This document shows positions 14,301-26,746 of a stretch of 64,000 nucleotides of DNA, piece after piece; within the stretch, counting starts at the first letter, position 1; every line of letters starts with the position of its first letter. The notes below the pieces were generated by a model that saw nothing but the letters and a program-made list of their open reading frames with translations, was not told the DNA's origin and ran no database searches. The position numbers and the translations under genes are program-made. The stretch is from Talinum fruticosum (lineage: Eukaryota > Streptophyta > Magnoliopsida > Caryophyllales > Talinaceae): assembly GCA_021018815.1 (NCBI GenBank), contig JAITYX010000030.1, forward strand, positions 4,727,001 to 4,791,000, read 5' to 3'.

Positions 14301-14707
14301 AAACATGTTTAGTATTAATTACACTAAACACATGTTTGTTTAATGCATATACAGCAGCACTTACTTTTAAGCTTTATCATTCAAATTTAGCAAATTACGA
14401 TTTTAAGATGTGCAGTTCGAGTGACGCGCATAATGAAGGCTTTGGTTTGGAGCTGAAAATCTCTTGATTATCCATTTACAGCGTGAGAAGACACATGAAT
14501 GATTGATTATTGTTCATCTCTTCCCTTGTCTCTCCTCTAATCCTGCAGCTCAAATCTAAAACTACTGCTTAATTACCCAGCTGCTGCCTCATCTACTCTA
14601 TTATAATCATACACTCTACTCTCATTATGTATAATTAATACTAATACTAACACTAATTTATCATTAATGACAATAATCAATAACTATGGACAAGCATAAC
14701 CATAGGG
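11318..14707. other. Intergenic DNA downstream of the MYC2-like gene
   Basis: AT-rich with homopolymer T tracts near 12045. The frame at 12475-12798 is 107 codons long but of atypical composition and without any domain I recognise. A GC-richer patch occurs at 13287-13445. The last few hundred bases are probably the 3' untranslated region of the minus-strand MYC2-like gene. Confidence 0.55.
13287..13445. repeat. CT microsatellites in a GC-rich patch
   Basis: Two CT arrays (around 13297-13316 and 13350-13366) separated by a GC-rich stretch and followed by a short GC-rich sequence ending GCGGGGCCCATG. CT-rich tracts are common in plant 5' untranslated regions, but no gene follows on either strand, so the role is unknown. 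Confidence 0.6.
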
Positions 14708-16562
14708 CTACCGGCTATCTGAGATCTTGGAACCCAGAACCAGCCTGAGCTGTTCCTGTGTGTAATACCGGCTGCCCATCTTCACCGTGGCTTGCTGGAT
14801 CATCAAATCCTTCACCACTGAGACGCTCGCGTGGGTCACGTCCAGGTCGAGATCCTTCAACGCCGCCATGAGCCGAGCTGCCGGGTGGTTCTTCTTGCTG
14901 CAGTTCACTCTGATCATGGCGTCCCACCCGATTATCTTCACGTCTATCTCCATGTCCATCTGCTTACTACTTTGCAATACCTTCACCTCCTCCTCCGGCG
15001 GCAATGGCGACGCCCCTTTTCCTGCGGCGAGCTCCTTCTTCAGGGCTCCCACTTGGTTCAGTAGCTCCTCCTTTTCGGATTCGAAGCTCTGTAGTTTCGA
15101 CTTGAGCTCGTTGATGTAAGAGATGGCGTCTCCGAGGAGGGACGCTTTGTCCATCTTGGAAACGTTGGGGACGACTGCTCGGAGGGCGTAGAATCTCTGG
15201 TTGAGTTTCTCTCTCCTCTGCCGCTCTGCTTCGACGTGGTTCAAGGGCTCTTCTCTACCATTGGCGGGCTTCCGGCCTCGCTTTCTGGGACGTTTCTCGG
15301 GTTCGGGTACGACCCGGCTGCTGTCGGCTTCTCGTACGGAGGCTTCCAGGTCGGAGTGGTCGGAATCGGCGGCGGTGGATTTTACCATTCCCGATGAGGG
15401 GGAATCACCCCGGAGGTGAAGGAGAGCATCCCCTCTTCGTTGCTCCCTCGAGAATTCGGAGATCTCTTCTTGTTCTTGCTACTCTCATCAATCAACGACT
15501 GCGAATTCCCCCGAAAATTACGCTGTTGTTGTTCTGGGTGGTGGTGTTGCTGCTGTTCTTCCCGCCGAAGTTTAGTATCTCGCCGGACTCCGGCTTCATC
15601 TGGGTCGAATTCTTCGTCCCGAATGCATATTCCGAGAAATTCAATTCCCGGGTGAAAAGCCCTTGATTCAGATTGGGATTTTGGTTCTGGGGATGTGAAT
15701 GAATCTCGCTCGGAGTTTGCGTTTTGCTCGATTGAGGAGTCGCAGCTTGCTGGGCGGGGATTGCTTAACCTCCACCGGCGCAGGCGGCGGAGTGGGGTCG
15801 TTGATCCAAATCGCGGCCGGGTCAGTCTCTCCCTGGTCGATATTCTCGACGGGCCAAGGCGTCGGGTCGGAGGACCCGGAGCAGAAGAGAACCCTAACCT
15901 TGTTCATCAAATTGGGGCTCTGAAAAATCATGTCCGTGGATCCGAGCTCGACGACGCCGTTCGGCACCGGAATACAAACCATGGTCTGAAGCCCGAAACA
16001 GGAGCCTTGCTTGGCCCGCTCGCAGGGGAGCTGGAGAGACGGTCGGTCCCGGCGGCCCAAATGGGGTTGGATGTGAGATGGGCCTGACCCGGCAAGTCCT
16101 GGCCCGAAGCGAAAGAATGGGTCATAGAAATGAGGAAGAACCACTCGGTATCGGTGACCTCCTCGTCGACGGCGCCGTCCTCGGGGGCGGGGTTGCCGGA
16201 GATGAGCGAGTTGAGTTCCCTGAGGACCCGCTTGCGGTGCTCCTGCTCGGCGGGGTTGAGGGGGCCCGGGTGGGGCCTCTGCGGGCCTTGTTCTCCTCGC
16301 CCTTGTAGTAGCCATCGCCCCAGCCCAGGAGGGGTGGCCGTTGAAGTCGACGCTGAACTGCCAGAAGATGGCGTAGGTCCAGGTCTCCCTGGGGGGACGG
16401 GGGGCCGTCTATGAGGGCCTGGAGGCGGTGCTGGAGGCTGTCCTGGGCTAAGTAGGCGGCGGAGGAGTGGGCGGAGGCGGAGGAGGAGAAGGATGAGTAG
16501 TTGGAGGAGGAGATGAAGGCGTCCATCATCAAGGAAGCATTGTCGTCGGAATACAAATTCAT
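14708..16562 (-). CDS. MYC2: MYC2-like bHLH transcription factor, interrupted by frameshifts
   Basis: Family role: nuclear regulator of jasmonate responses that binds G-box DNA and is held inactive by JAZ repressors. The intronless reading starts [16 protein letters not shown], the usual MYC2 N-terminus. In order come the JAZ-interacting and activation region ([59 protein letters not shown]), the block [10 protein letters not shown]...[11 protein letters not shown], a basic helix-loop-helix ([15 protein letters not shown] through [15 protein letters not shown]) and an ACT-like C-terminus (QEQLRLVL). These parts lie in different frames. Seven one-base shifts, all in G or C runs, are needed: near 16391-16404 (one extra base), 16331-16334, 16260-16264, 16025-16028, 15756-15759, 15508-15512 and 15398-15402 (one missing base each). 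Corrected length is 619 residues, normal for the family. As written it is a pseudogene or, more likely, a locus with sequence errors. Confidence 0.92.
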
Positions 16563-16608
16563 GATTAATCAGAAATTCATGAAAGTGGGAAAGGAAGGAG
16601 GAATGAAA

Positions 16609-16614
16609 CACGTG
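16609..16614. promoter_or_regulatory. G-box CACGTG upstream of the MYC2-like start
   Basis: A perfect palindromic CACGTG lies 47 bases upstream of the start codon of the minus-strand MYC2-like gene. MYC2 proteins bind this motif and are known to regulate their own promoters, so autoregulation is a reasonable inference, although the site may fall in the transcribed leader. Confidence 0.5.
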
Positions 16615-16723
16615 GAGTTGGTGAGAGAGAGAGGCGGCTGAGGGAGGGAGGGAGGAGGGAAGGGAGGAGGGAGAGGGAGTGTGAAATGCGTGGGATGAGA
16701 GGGGTGAGAGACGAGTATGATTG

Positions 16724-16732
16724 ATTTATATT
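16724..16732 (-). promoter_or_regulatory. Putative TATA box of the MYC2-like gene
   Basis: On the minus strand the sequence reads AATATAAAT, about 165 bases upstream of the start codon. A polypyrimidine-rich leader (minus strand, 16640-16680) lies between it and the ATG. This is the best TATA candidate in the upstream region. Confidence 0.45.
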
Positions 16733-17381
16733 AAATTATTTGGCGTGAAATTTATTTTTCAGCGTTTTTTAAAAGATTTTTAGAACCATAAAAAAGGAGA
16801 AAGGGAGGAGGACGGCTCCTTCTTGGAAGGCTCGGACGTTAAAACAGCAGCGTCAGGGGAAGGAAAAAGCCGGCAGTCATAAGCGCTTTTGACCACAAAA
16901 AAATACAAACTCGACCGAGTAGAGTAGTCAAACTCCAGTATCTCCCACGCGTGCCTCTCCTCATCTGCACCCTTCACTCACTCAAACCCTAACCGTAACA
17001 ACCTATAACCCTCTAAATTAATAATTGTTAAAAATATAAAAGATATCTGATAATTAGTAAAAGTTGTATTAATTGTGCTAACAGAATAATTTATACTATT
17101 GCCTTATTCTTGATATACATATAATCTGATGTAAGACCCTCAAAATATTAATTAAATTATTATTTTAACAATAATTCAATTTAAAAATGAGTCTGAGTTC
17201 AACCAAACTATATTTCACAGAATCATGGAACTAAGGTTTTATCTAAAGACATGCTCATGAAAAAGAATTCTTAAAAAAAAATAAAGAAATGGGCTTGACC
17301 GAATAAAACTTCTCAATCCTGAGGCTTGACTCTAATTTTGGTTTTTTTTTTTTTAGGGGGCTAAGTAAATTCAAATTATTA

Positions 17382-17491
17382 TTCCCTTCATCTCATTTTA
17401 TTTGTCCTCCTAAAAACAAAAATCTTATTTATATTTAATAAAAATACAACATTTAGTTTTATAAGGAAAAATTAATATAAGACAGATGAAG
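17382..17491. mobile_element. Short Stowaway-like MITE
   Basis: A 110-base element between TA dinucleotides. The left arm contains CTTCATCTCATTTTATTTG and the right arm in reverse complement reads CTTCATCTGTCTTATATTA. The size and TA flanks suit a Stowaway derivative. Confidence 0.45.
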
Positions 17492-18087
17492 TATTAAATA
17501 TAATCATGCTGTGATTTGGGCATCTGGAACATTAATTATTGCATTCATTAAATATTCACCGTTAATCAAGTTAAAATTAAACTACCTTGGTATTTATTGT
17601 CAATCAATGGAACTCAACATTTTTGAAAATAATTAAGATGAATTATCATATTTAATTATTAAAATATTTAATAAAATTGATTAACTCAGCTTTGTTTAAA
17701 TAGTGACATGATAGGAATTATTGCAATATACTTTCTCATTTTAGATAACAAATAAATTTATTAGGAGAACCAGAATGGTTGATATAAAATATGAAACTTG
17801 TATCATCAAAGAGGTTGGAGTGCTGATGTTGATTTGTGATTTTTATTGTTTATATGATAGTTATGTTTTATTTTATTTTATTTATATTTCAAGTTTGAGG
17901 GGGTTAATAATGGAAAAATGAGGAGTTTGAGTGTGTGTGTATGCATGGGAAGACAAAGTTCATTGAATGGGAGACTAAATGTATGGGAATCATAGAAGGT
18001 CAAGGAAGTGGGGGTCGATCATGTTGGACGAGTGTCAAGGGTTCTAGAAGTATAACCTCTCTGTGTCTCATTCTTTACTTTGATTAT

Positions 18088-18353
18088 TATTCCTCGTTTC
18101 AAAATATTTTGTCATTTTAAAGTTATGCAAAAATATTAAAAAACACTAAATTTGTAATCAAATTTGTGTTAAAAGATAAGTTACCCTAATATTTCATTGA
18201 AAACGAAGGAAATTGAGGAGAAAAATAGATAAATAAAATAATTAACAAGGACAAAATTTATAAACTAATCATTAATACATCATTAGAATTGTAAAGTGAC
18301 AAATATTGTGAAACGAAAAAAGTTAATTAAAATAATAAGTATTTTGAAATTGA
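18088..18353. mobile_element. Decayed Stowaway-like MITE
   Basis: The left arm (TCCTCGTTTCAAAATATTTTG) pairs loosely with the right side GTGACAAATATTGTGAAACGA, and the interior is similar in order to the element at 11050-11317 (a shared TTTCATTGAAAA and an AAAGTGACNNATATTGT block). Borders are uncertain because two candidate right ends exist. Confidence 0.45.
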
Positions 18354-19346
18354 AGGAGTAGTATTTTTCTATAACGTCAATTATGTACTTGGGAACATGT
18401 GCTCCCAGAATATATATAGGAAGGAAAAATAGACGGATTTTATGAACCGTATATTTTTCCAATTTAAGATGTACGATAAAATAACACGTGGTCCAATTAA
18501 GATCATGGAGTGAGGTTTTACATGGAAAGAGATTTACTTGCCTTTTTGTGCGGTGCGTGAATCTAATAATATTACTATTCCTTGTCAAAAAAATAAAAAA
18601 TAAAAATTACTGTTCACTTTTTACCACTTTATGTGTCTTGGATCTTACCTAACTCTTTCCTCCAATTATTTCTTTCACCTACATTCTTTGGATCTTCTCA
18701 ATTTTCATACACTCAAATTTCTACTTTATATAAAGTTCTCATTTTTAAACTCTCCAAATTTTTGATTAAATTATGTATGTAATATATTTTTTTATTGAAA
18801 AAGATATTTCATATATTAACCCAATCCTCAAAAGGTTGATAGTGAGCCAACTCTAAATTTATACTATTTTTCTGTCTATTAATTATGTACTTTAATGTTA
18901 TTATGTTTTTCCTTATTATCGGCGAGTTATAGTGTAACTTCATATATTACGTATCTATTTGATATGATAGATTATATTTGAAAGGTAGATCGTCATGACA
19001 GAAGAATATAAAATTCTATAGCTGATTTATTCCTCGATTAAACTATCTTTCGAATATATGTGTGTATAAAAACTCACACCTATATGTGAGATTCAAAAAC
19101 AACTCGCACAAAAGTAAAAAAACAAAGCCTACACTAAAGGAAGGAATTTCCACTCGAGATAATTTATTAAAAAAATATATATAAAAAAAACTAATGACAA
19201 ATCTACTCATAATCAAAATAGAATGTTAAAATATAAGAAAAATATGGAGGCCTACCACAAATAATTATGGCTTCCTTCCATAAGCTCCCCTACAATAGAG
19301 TTAATGTTAATGTACAATATAGTCAGTTAAATGTGAAATATACAGA

Positions 19347-19947
19347 TAGAGCTGGCAATGGGGCGGGTACGGGCTGGTTTTCCTATACCCACATCCATAC
19401 CCGTTTTCAAAATGCGTACCCATACCCATACCCATACCCACCGGATTTTGCGGGTATGCGGGTTTTATTTGGGTACAAATAGAATAAAAATAATAATATT
19501 CATATTAAATTCATATTTGACATTTCTCACCGTTCAACGAAAAAAAATAGATAGTAAGACACCGAGGAGGGAGATGAGAAGATAGAGGTAGGCAAAAGAT
19601 ACTCATAAACTAAGGCTTTTTCTCTTGAAATGAATTTGGGCTTAAACATTGGGCCTAAAATTCAACATTCAATTTCTTTTTTTAAACATTTAGCAAAGCG
19701 GGTTGTGGGTGTTAAGTGGGGCGAGTATGGGGCGGGTGCTGGACGGATGTTGCGAGTACGAGTTATGGGTGTTATGTGGGGCAGGTATAGGGCGGGTGAA
19801 GCCTAAACTCATACCCATACCCGCCGCATACCCATTTTAATCATACCCGCCCATACCTATTTTTTTCAAAATTTTAGCACTCATTCGAGTTTTAAATGGA
19901 ACGGATTTTGCGGGTTTTAAATGGTTATTGGGTTTTTGCCAGCCCTA
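19347..19947. mobile_element. hAT-type MITE with perfect 8-bp target duplication
   Basis: A 601-base element bounded by TAGAGCTGGCAA and TTGCCAGCCCTA, which are inverted copies with one mismatch. It is flanked on both sides by the identical octamer TATACAGA (19339-19346 and 19948-19955). The 8-base duplication and the terminal sequence are diagnostic of hAT insertion. The subterminal regions hold clustered CCCATA/GGGTA repeats typical of transposase-binding sites. No transposase is encoded. Confidence 0.85.
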
Positions 19948-22192
19948 TATACAGACAAGGTTGTATAATAGTAGAATTTTTTCTCACCTGAGTTCACAAA
20001 TATAATTTCCATTTTCTTTTATGAATTTTAATTAGACTTTTTTTCTTATCAAATTAATTTTCTCTATTCTAATCAAAGAATAAAATTAATCATATCAAAG
20101 ACGCAACAATGTAAGATAAAAACTATTAGTGACCAGAAAATGCTACAAATTTTAGACTTGGTAGACACTGTGTTAAGTATTTAGAGATATTGATTTATTT
20201 TGATGTTTTAATTCTATTTTTGTTAGATAATTTTTATTATAGATATTACATATAATTTTTTACTAAAAAATCTCCCTTTTAATAAAAAAGAAAGAAAATG
20301 ATTGATATAGAGCCAACCAATGAGACAATTGCTTTGATTAAATAAATAACAGTACAGTAAATTTTATATAAAATTTTATCAGATCATTACAGGAATGCCT
20401 TGCCCTTGACCTTGGCCTTTTCACTTGATCCTTGCGTCTCCTACTCTTTCAATGGCACTAATGTTTTCCTTTTTTTTTTTTTTTGGGGATAGAAGTTAAT
20501 TTTTCACTTACCTGATCTTTTTACTGATTTTAACCTAAATTATAAAAAGGTTTTTTGTTTGGATAAATTTTATGCATACACCTAATTTACAAATAACATA
20601 ATCTTAGTCTTGTTTTTGGAAATCAATCATTTTACCAATAGACTATTTTTAAAGGATGAATGGATTCAATTTTTATTATAACTATTCTAGAATTTTCCAT
20701 TTTTACTAGAATCTAGAAACTAATCTTATATTTATTTCATAATACTTGTCATTTTTAAATTGTTAGGAAATACTAAAAAATATAAAATTCATGTCAAAAT
20801 TTCTATTAAAGAAATATTGGATTTTAATATCCCCAACTTTGGACTCTATCAATGAGAATATCTCGAAGTATTAATTATTCCAACAACATCCCGACCTTCG
20901 ATGCTAATAGTAATGTTTGTGGGTATTCCACTATAGAGTTTCGGGTAGTGAGATTCGGTGGTAGAATGGCATGGCGGTATGTTTGCATATGTGGTATATT
21001 TTTTAAAAGATTTGACCAATTTTAATTTTGGGATTTTTTTGACAAGGCAACATGCACCTTTTTATTTTTATCCTAATCACACATGTCACTTTGCCCCAAC
21101 CTCATACTCTTTCTCCTTCTCCCTCTCATCTTTACACTAAGTTGTAATTTTAGGTTGAGATGTAGTGCATTTACCTATATATCATTCCAAAGGTTTTCCT
21201 TAACCGATTCTGGAACTGTGCTCCAATGAGTTTAGTTGATGTTCACGTGTGTGCGGAATATTGCCGCACCAACATAGTTCATGAATTGAATTGCACGTTC
21301 ACCTACCGAGTTATGGTACTTATCAAATTGGACCAGAGTAAGGAGAGCTGGATCTTTACTGCTACGTAGCAACTTCTTCTTCTTCATCGTTGTTTGTCCC
21401 CTCGTCTTGTTTGTAACTTTGGAAGGGTCATGTTGCTCCATTTTATAACGATTTGTAAGAAGGAAAAACATAAACATTAGATAATTCGAATAATAAAATA
21501 AAAATAAAGGGTAATATTCTAAATCTTAAAAATAATTTTAAAAAAATCATATTTTCAAAACGAAGCGAACTTCTTAAAATGCTTTTAATAATCTACATTT
21601 TCAAATAAAAGACTTTCTTATTAATTATAATAGACAAAAAGAAAAATAACTTATTAATAAATTTATGTTTTTTCTTAAGTAGTTACTATATATTACGTAC
21701 ATATATTTTCCTCCTCAATCATAATAATAATAGACAAAGATTACCTAACGCGTAAACTTGAACAGCGCCTTGAAACCCAACATCATAACATGTTGATTAC
21801 GAGTTGATTACATAGATTAGTGGACTTAATACTGCATAATCACCAAATTAATGAGGTTATTGTTACATTGTTAGCTAAACAACACTTCATCTTTTCCACA
21901 CTAAAAAGAAACATACTTAGGGCATCCATGTGTTTAACCTTGATATGATGACATATCTAATGCGAGTTATACATGATTAACCCCTCTTGTCCTCATGATC
22001 AATATACCACAACATAACCCACAATGACCACTAATTAAGATACACGGATCATTACATAAAGAAATCCATAATAGTAAAAATAATTTTGAGTATATAAAGG
22101 AAAACACTATTATACAATTTTTTTCTTCCATTTCATTCCTAAATCCTAAATCACAAATCTTTCCATTTCTCTAAACCCCATTAACCATAAAT

Positions 22193-22310
22193 CTTTCGAT
22201 TTTCCTAAAACCTAACCCTATTCCATAACTCTTTCCATTTTAATGAACCCTAAACCATATATCATTGCATTTCCCTAAATACTAAACCTTAAACCCTAAA
22301 CCCATTTGTC
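22193..22310. repeat. Degenerate telomere-like (CCCTAAA) motifs
   Basis: Scattered variants of the plant telomere unit, the best being CCTTAAACCCTAAACCC near 22285-22303, plus AACCCTAAACC near 22245. The motifs are interspersed and too few for a true interstitial telomere; teloboxes and intergenic AT-rich DNA can give the same picture. Confidence 0.35.
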
Positions 22311-22499
22311 AAAATCTCAAACATGTAAAAATTTCCCAAATTTACAAACTAAACAAATACATTCAATGTTCATCCACATTCTCAAACATTTCAAAAATCT
22401 CAAACTTAACAACCAAATTTGTACATTCAACATTCAATAAATTACCAAATACATTTAACATTCAACTAACCAATTTTACAAATAAATTAAAGTAAAAAA

Positions 22500-22790
22500 T
22501 AAGAGAGGGAGAGAGAAGTTGCATAGCATAGTGACGATGGCGAGAGTGAGCAAGCAACCGCAGCGACAGCGAGTGGAAAGCACCGACGACGTCGAGGAAA
22601 GTGAGAGCAGCGACCGAAGGGCAACGACGACGACGAGAAGAGCGAGAGCGAGCAAGTGTAGGATAGTGACGACGATGAGGAGAGCGAGAGCAGCAAGTGT
22701 AGGACAACGACAATGACGAGGAGTGTGAGAGCACCGAGAGTAAGTGAGACGACAAGTAAGAGTGAAGAGCGAGAGTAGAGAGCAACTGGT
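22500..22790. repeat. GA/CGA-rich degenerate repeat
   Basis: About 290 bases of loosely repeated GAGAGCGA, CGACGACGA and AGCAAGTGTAGGA units, strongly purine-rich on the plus strand. It keeps several frames open on both strands with Arg/Ser or Leu/Ser bias, none of which looks like a protein. Confidence 0.6.
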
Positions 22791-23079
22791 ATTGCTCGTA
22801 TTTTTTACTCGACTTTTCACTACGTTTCAATGAAAAAATCGTAACAATGAGTAAAATTAAAGAACGATTATTTACAAAAATACCACAACCTTATTTTTTA
22901 GTACGGTTTTTGTTTTTAACAGCTATAAATGGTAAGTAAGAAAAAGTCACTTACGTAATAATGAATAGAGGACACATGTCCTCCATAAGAGACAGGTAAA
23001 CAATAACTTAAAAGGATGTCAATAAACCCGCTATAGAAAACTTTTGAGTTTATCATTATTTAAAAAAAGATAATGGTAT

Positions 23080-23081
<2 letters not shown>

Positions 23082-23136
<55 letters not shown>
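23082..23136. repeat. (AT)n microsatellite
   Basis: An uninterrupted AT array of about 55 bases. Confidence 0.95.
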
Positions 23137-23139
<3 letters not shown>

Positions 23140-23340
23140 AGAAGAGTAGGTTGAGATTTTGGAGAGACAACTTTGTTATAAGATGAGATTGTTTATTTTG
23201 AAGTAATTTGACAAAAGTATTAAGGGTTTGAGTTATAGTTGTTAAACTTTTTTGAGAACATTAAATACAACTGTCGTTATTTCTTTTTTGTTTTGACTAC
23301 TTGGAAAATCGGGATTGTATTCATCCAAAATTGCAAGAAA

Positions 23341-23362
23341 TCTCTCTCTCTCTCTCTCTCTC
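23341..23362. repeat. (CT)n microsatellite
   Basis: A short TC array that precedes the possible orphan first exon near 23483, in the place where a plant leader sequence would often be CT-rich. Confidence 0.85.
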
Positions 23363-24576
23363 TTCACGCCTTAAACCGCCTCACTCTCACAAGCCGAAAC
23401 CCATATCCATCTCAAACTTTATCCATAGCCGAAATTCACGCTAACAAGACGATGAGAAAAAGGAGGGCGAGGCTTTAAAAGGATGGAAGCACTAGAAGGC
23501 GGGGGCGGTTCGAAGTATGTTTAATGTTCTTCTTCCTCAAAATTTCATTCTCTATATTACCCAAATTTTAGTTTAGTTTTTAGTTTTCAAATTTTCAGTT
23601 TTAGGTTTCGATCTTTGGTTTCTAGTTTCTCAATTTTAGTGTAATTTGATTTCTTCTCAAGTACAATCCGAGAGTAGACTTGTTTTTCCGGTATTGTATC
23701 CATCCGATTTCGGGTTTGCGAATTTTCGAAGTTGTTCGGTTCGAATTTGAGTATTCAAGTCGATTTGTTCACCGTTTGAGTTTTTGGGTTTGAGATTTGT
23801 TTATGCATATTTGGGTTTGAATTTTTGAATTGTGGCCAATATAATTTCCTAATTCTTGCACTTTGTTTCGATTCTCTTTGATTTCTATTTTGGTTCGAGT
23901 GTTAATTTTGTTGATTGCGGTTTGTGTTGGATTGTGGATTATTTTGGATTTCTATTTTTTAATTTTAGTTAAATTTTGGATTCCTAATTTCTCTATTGTT
24001 TAGTTTTGTGGTAATTTAGTCTCATTCATAATTAATTTAGTTTATGGTAGTAACCAAACGTGAGGAGAAATTGAGAGCTTCAGGATGGGTTAGGGATTCT
24101 ATGAAAGCCTGCTTGAAGGGGGAGAGAGTGTTGAATTTGGAGGAGAGAGAGTGTTTATTAGAAGGATAGAGATTTTTAATTTTTGATGAAAGGAAAAGAG
24201 AGTAAGCTCCATTGAATAAATGACAAGGGCGGACTAGTAATTTAGCTTTCCTCCGCTTGACACATCATCATCATCAAAACGATTCTACCAGCAGTAGAAT
24301 TTGGTGGTGGTTTAAAAACATTAAATACCCCTAAGTACGAGTGTACGGATATTCAAGTTTAAAGTACGATATATAAACATCCAATACCCCAAGGTAGAGT
24401 TTATTTTAATCCAATAACCCTTTTTTTCTAATTGTGGAAAGTTTTAATTGTACAAGAATTTGTATGTGTTTATTCAATTATAGTGTCTCTGTTGATACTA
24501 TAACTAAGATGTGTTACTTAATATTTTACCTGATTTTTTAAATGATTATTTTTTTTTGTAATGACTAAGAAGTTTA

Positions 24577-24632
<56 letters not shown>
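24577..24632. repeat. (AAT)n microsatellite
   Basis: An uninterrupted AAT trinucleotide array of about 55 bases. Confidence 0.95.
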
Positions 24633-24633
<1 letters not shown>

Positions 24634-24867
24634 CATACGATCACATTAGCTGTCCAAAAATTATTTGATCAATGTTCAAATACTTCTAAAACTTACAAAT
24701 TTAATTATATCCAATCAAATGCTAAATTAATATCTAAAAAATAGTTTTTATATACAATACTCTAAATTTTTGTAATGACTAAGGAATATGTTTGAACACT
24801 TTTTATTTCTTGAGCTATTTGCTATGTTATTCCTTGAGCTTTCAAACCCTAAATTTTTCTATCACCT

Positions 24868-24969
<102 letters not shown>

Positions 24970-25529
24970 AAACTAAAACTCAAGAATCACGAGCTATGAA
25001 TCGCTATCATAGTTGAAATTAAATGATTGAAGTCATTTTCCTCCATGATAAACGACAATAGTATACACATCTTGATTGGTTTTGAAATTTATAAGCATCT
25101 TTTAAATCTAACTATTCTAGGTTTTTTTTTGTTTTTGTTTTTTTTTATTTTAACTAATGCAGTTTTTTGTGTGGCTGATTATCAAGCAATTAATAAACAT
25201 GAGGATAGTTATGTATAATAAAAAATATTGCATATATCGCTATATAATCAGCATTAGTTTAAAAAAAAAAAAAATGGTCCAACGAACAAAGGATTTGTCC
25301 CCTCTCAATTTTTGAGCACCTTATCCTAGTCCCCATTATACAACAACTATATACTTCCTCCATTTTAAAATAAATATCTCTCTTAAATTTAAGAATTTTT
25401 TTAATGGGACAAAATTGAGGTTTTATGTGTAAGTAGGACATTCAATTTTGAGACCGAAGAGGTAATATTTATGATAGGTTATATAACCTGACATTCATGC
25501 TCCATCGTTGGGTTTTTTTTTTTTTGGCA

Positions 25530-25742
25530 ATGGTAAATACGGGCCATTCAATTGGACCCTTATCTCGAAGTATTTCAATTGGGTTTGGAGGCTCAAAGGG
25601 AAGGGGGATATACCAAACATAAAGGTTATAACCCATCACAATTCCTCTTTATACTTGATAAAAATTTGTCTCCCCAAGATTCGAACCTAACGAGAGAAAG
25701 TGGAAAGCGAAAGTGTTACCATCAAAGTAACACTCACTTGGT
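25530..25742 (-). mobile_element. SINE-like tRNA-derived element
   Basis: On the minus strand an A-box-like AACCAAGTGAGTG (near 25728-25742) is followed some 40 bases later by a B-box-like GGTTCGAATC (near 25679-25690), the internal polymerase III promoter arrangement of tRNA-derived SINEs. A non-tRNA body follows. Exact ends and target duplication were not resolved. Confidence 0.5.
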
Positions 25743-25962
25743 TGCTTAGTATAAAAATGACACAAAACGACATCATCATTATCATATTTCTTTTCCTTTA
25801 TTATCATCTTCAAAAACAAAATACTTGTTTTGTTTTGTTAGCTTTTTAACTAGTATAAATACAGAATGTATTTGTTTTAACTTCACCCATCCCCTGTAAA
25901 ATATAAGGGTGAATGGTTGGATACGAGTGTTATTAATATCAAATACATTTTTAATAATGTAA

Positions 25963-26746
25963 GGGGTGTTTAGTTGAGGGTTTAGAAATAGAATTTGATA
26001 TCTTTAGGTATCAAGTTTCTACATCTTGTGTTTGGTTGGATTTTAAGGAATGAGATTTGATTTCTAAAGGTATCAAATTGCCCTCAAATCTAAGAATTTT
26101 GATTCACGTCATTTTTTAGATGTATCATATCTCATTCGTTTAAAGTAACAAATTTTTATTTTTTAAAGAAAAATATTCATCAAATACGTTTTTGCTGGCC
26201 TCTCCTCCCGGCCAGAGTATGATGTTGGCCTCCCTCGGAAAAGAAGAACGCTGCCCCCGGCCAGAGAAGAGTGTGGCTTCCTCCCTGTTTTCGCTGGCGA
26301 ACAACGCTGCCGCCATAACGTTGGTTCTCCACCCCGGTCGGAGAAAATGCAGGTCCTGCCCCTCTAGATTCTGGCGGTGGCTGTTTTGCACCCTCCCTCT
26401 AATTTAGCTAACCAGGCCCCTAACGAAGAAGAACACTGCCCCCGGCCGTGGAGAATATCACTAGTCCCCCCTGCATTTTAGTTGGTGAACAACACTGCCC
26501 CCGCATTCTCCATATAGTTTTGTCCCCCTTTTCAAATTGATGGCTAGTTTTTAGTCCCCGTGATCCGCTCCCACCCCAAAAACCCCACACAAGTTTGTGC
26601 TTCAAACGTCTCCCTCCCCCGAAATTCTGAATTTACAATAATATTAAGAAAAATGCATTTAAAACAAATAGTTTTGGTTCCATTCTCCAACTGAACCAAA
26701 CAGGAGAAATTGGGTTCTAATTTAATTCCTAATATGAACCAAACAC
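25963..26746. mobile_element. Putative non-autonomous DNA transposon
   Basis: The left end GGGGTGTTTAGTTG resembles the reverse complement of the right end (GTGTTTGGTTCAT), and several internal TTTGGTT/AACCAAA motifs sit near both ends. The centre (26190-26620) is GC-richer with repeated GGCCAGAG and CTGCCCCCGGCC words. Flanking triplets are TAA and TTA, not identical, so classification as Harbinger-type is tentative. Confidence 0.4.

Larger units (their letters stand above)
16980..19338. other. Intergenic DNA with MITE remnants
   Basis: AT-rich, without a supported gene. It includes a short Stowaway-like element at 17382-17491 and a longer one at 18088-18353. Frames at 17935-18120 and 18283-18588 have no recognisable content. 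Confidence 0.55.

Noticed and set aside
14787..15119. Plus-strand frames opposite the MYC2-like gene
   Set aside because: They are antisense shadows of a conserved bHLH coding sequence.
16780..16977. 65-codon minus-strand frame upstream of the MYC2-like gene as a possible upstream ORF
   Set aside because: It lies upstream of the best TATA candidate, so it is probably not in the transcript; no conservation could be tested.
22193..22310. Interstitial telomere
   Set aside because: Only one two-unit match and scattered variants; not an array.
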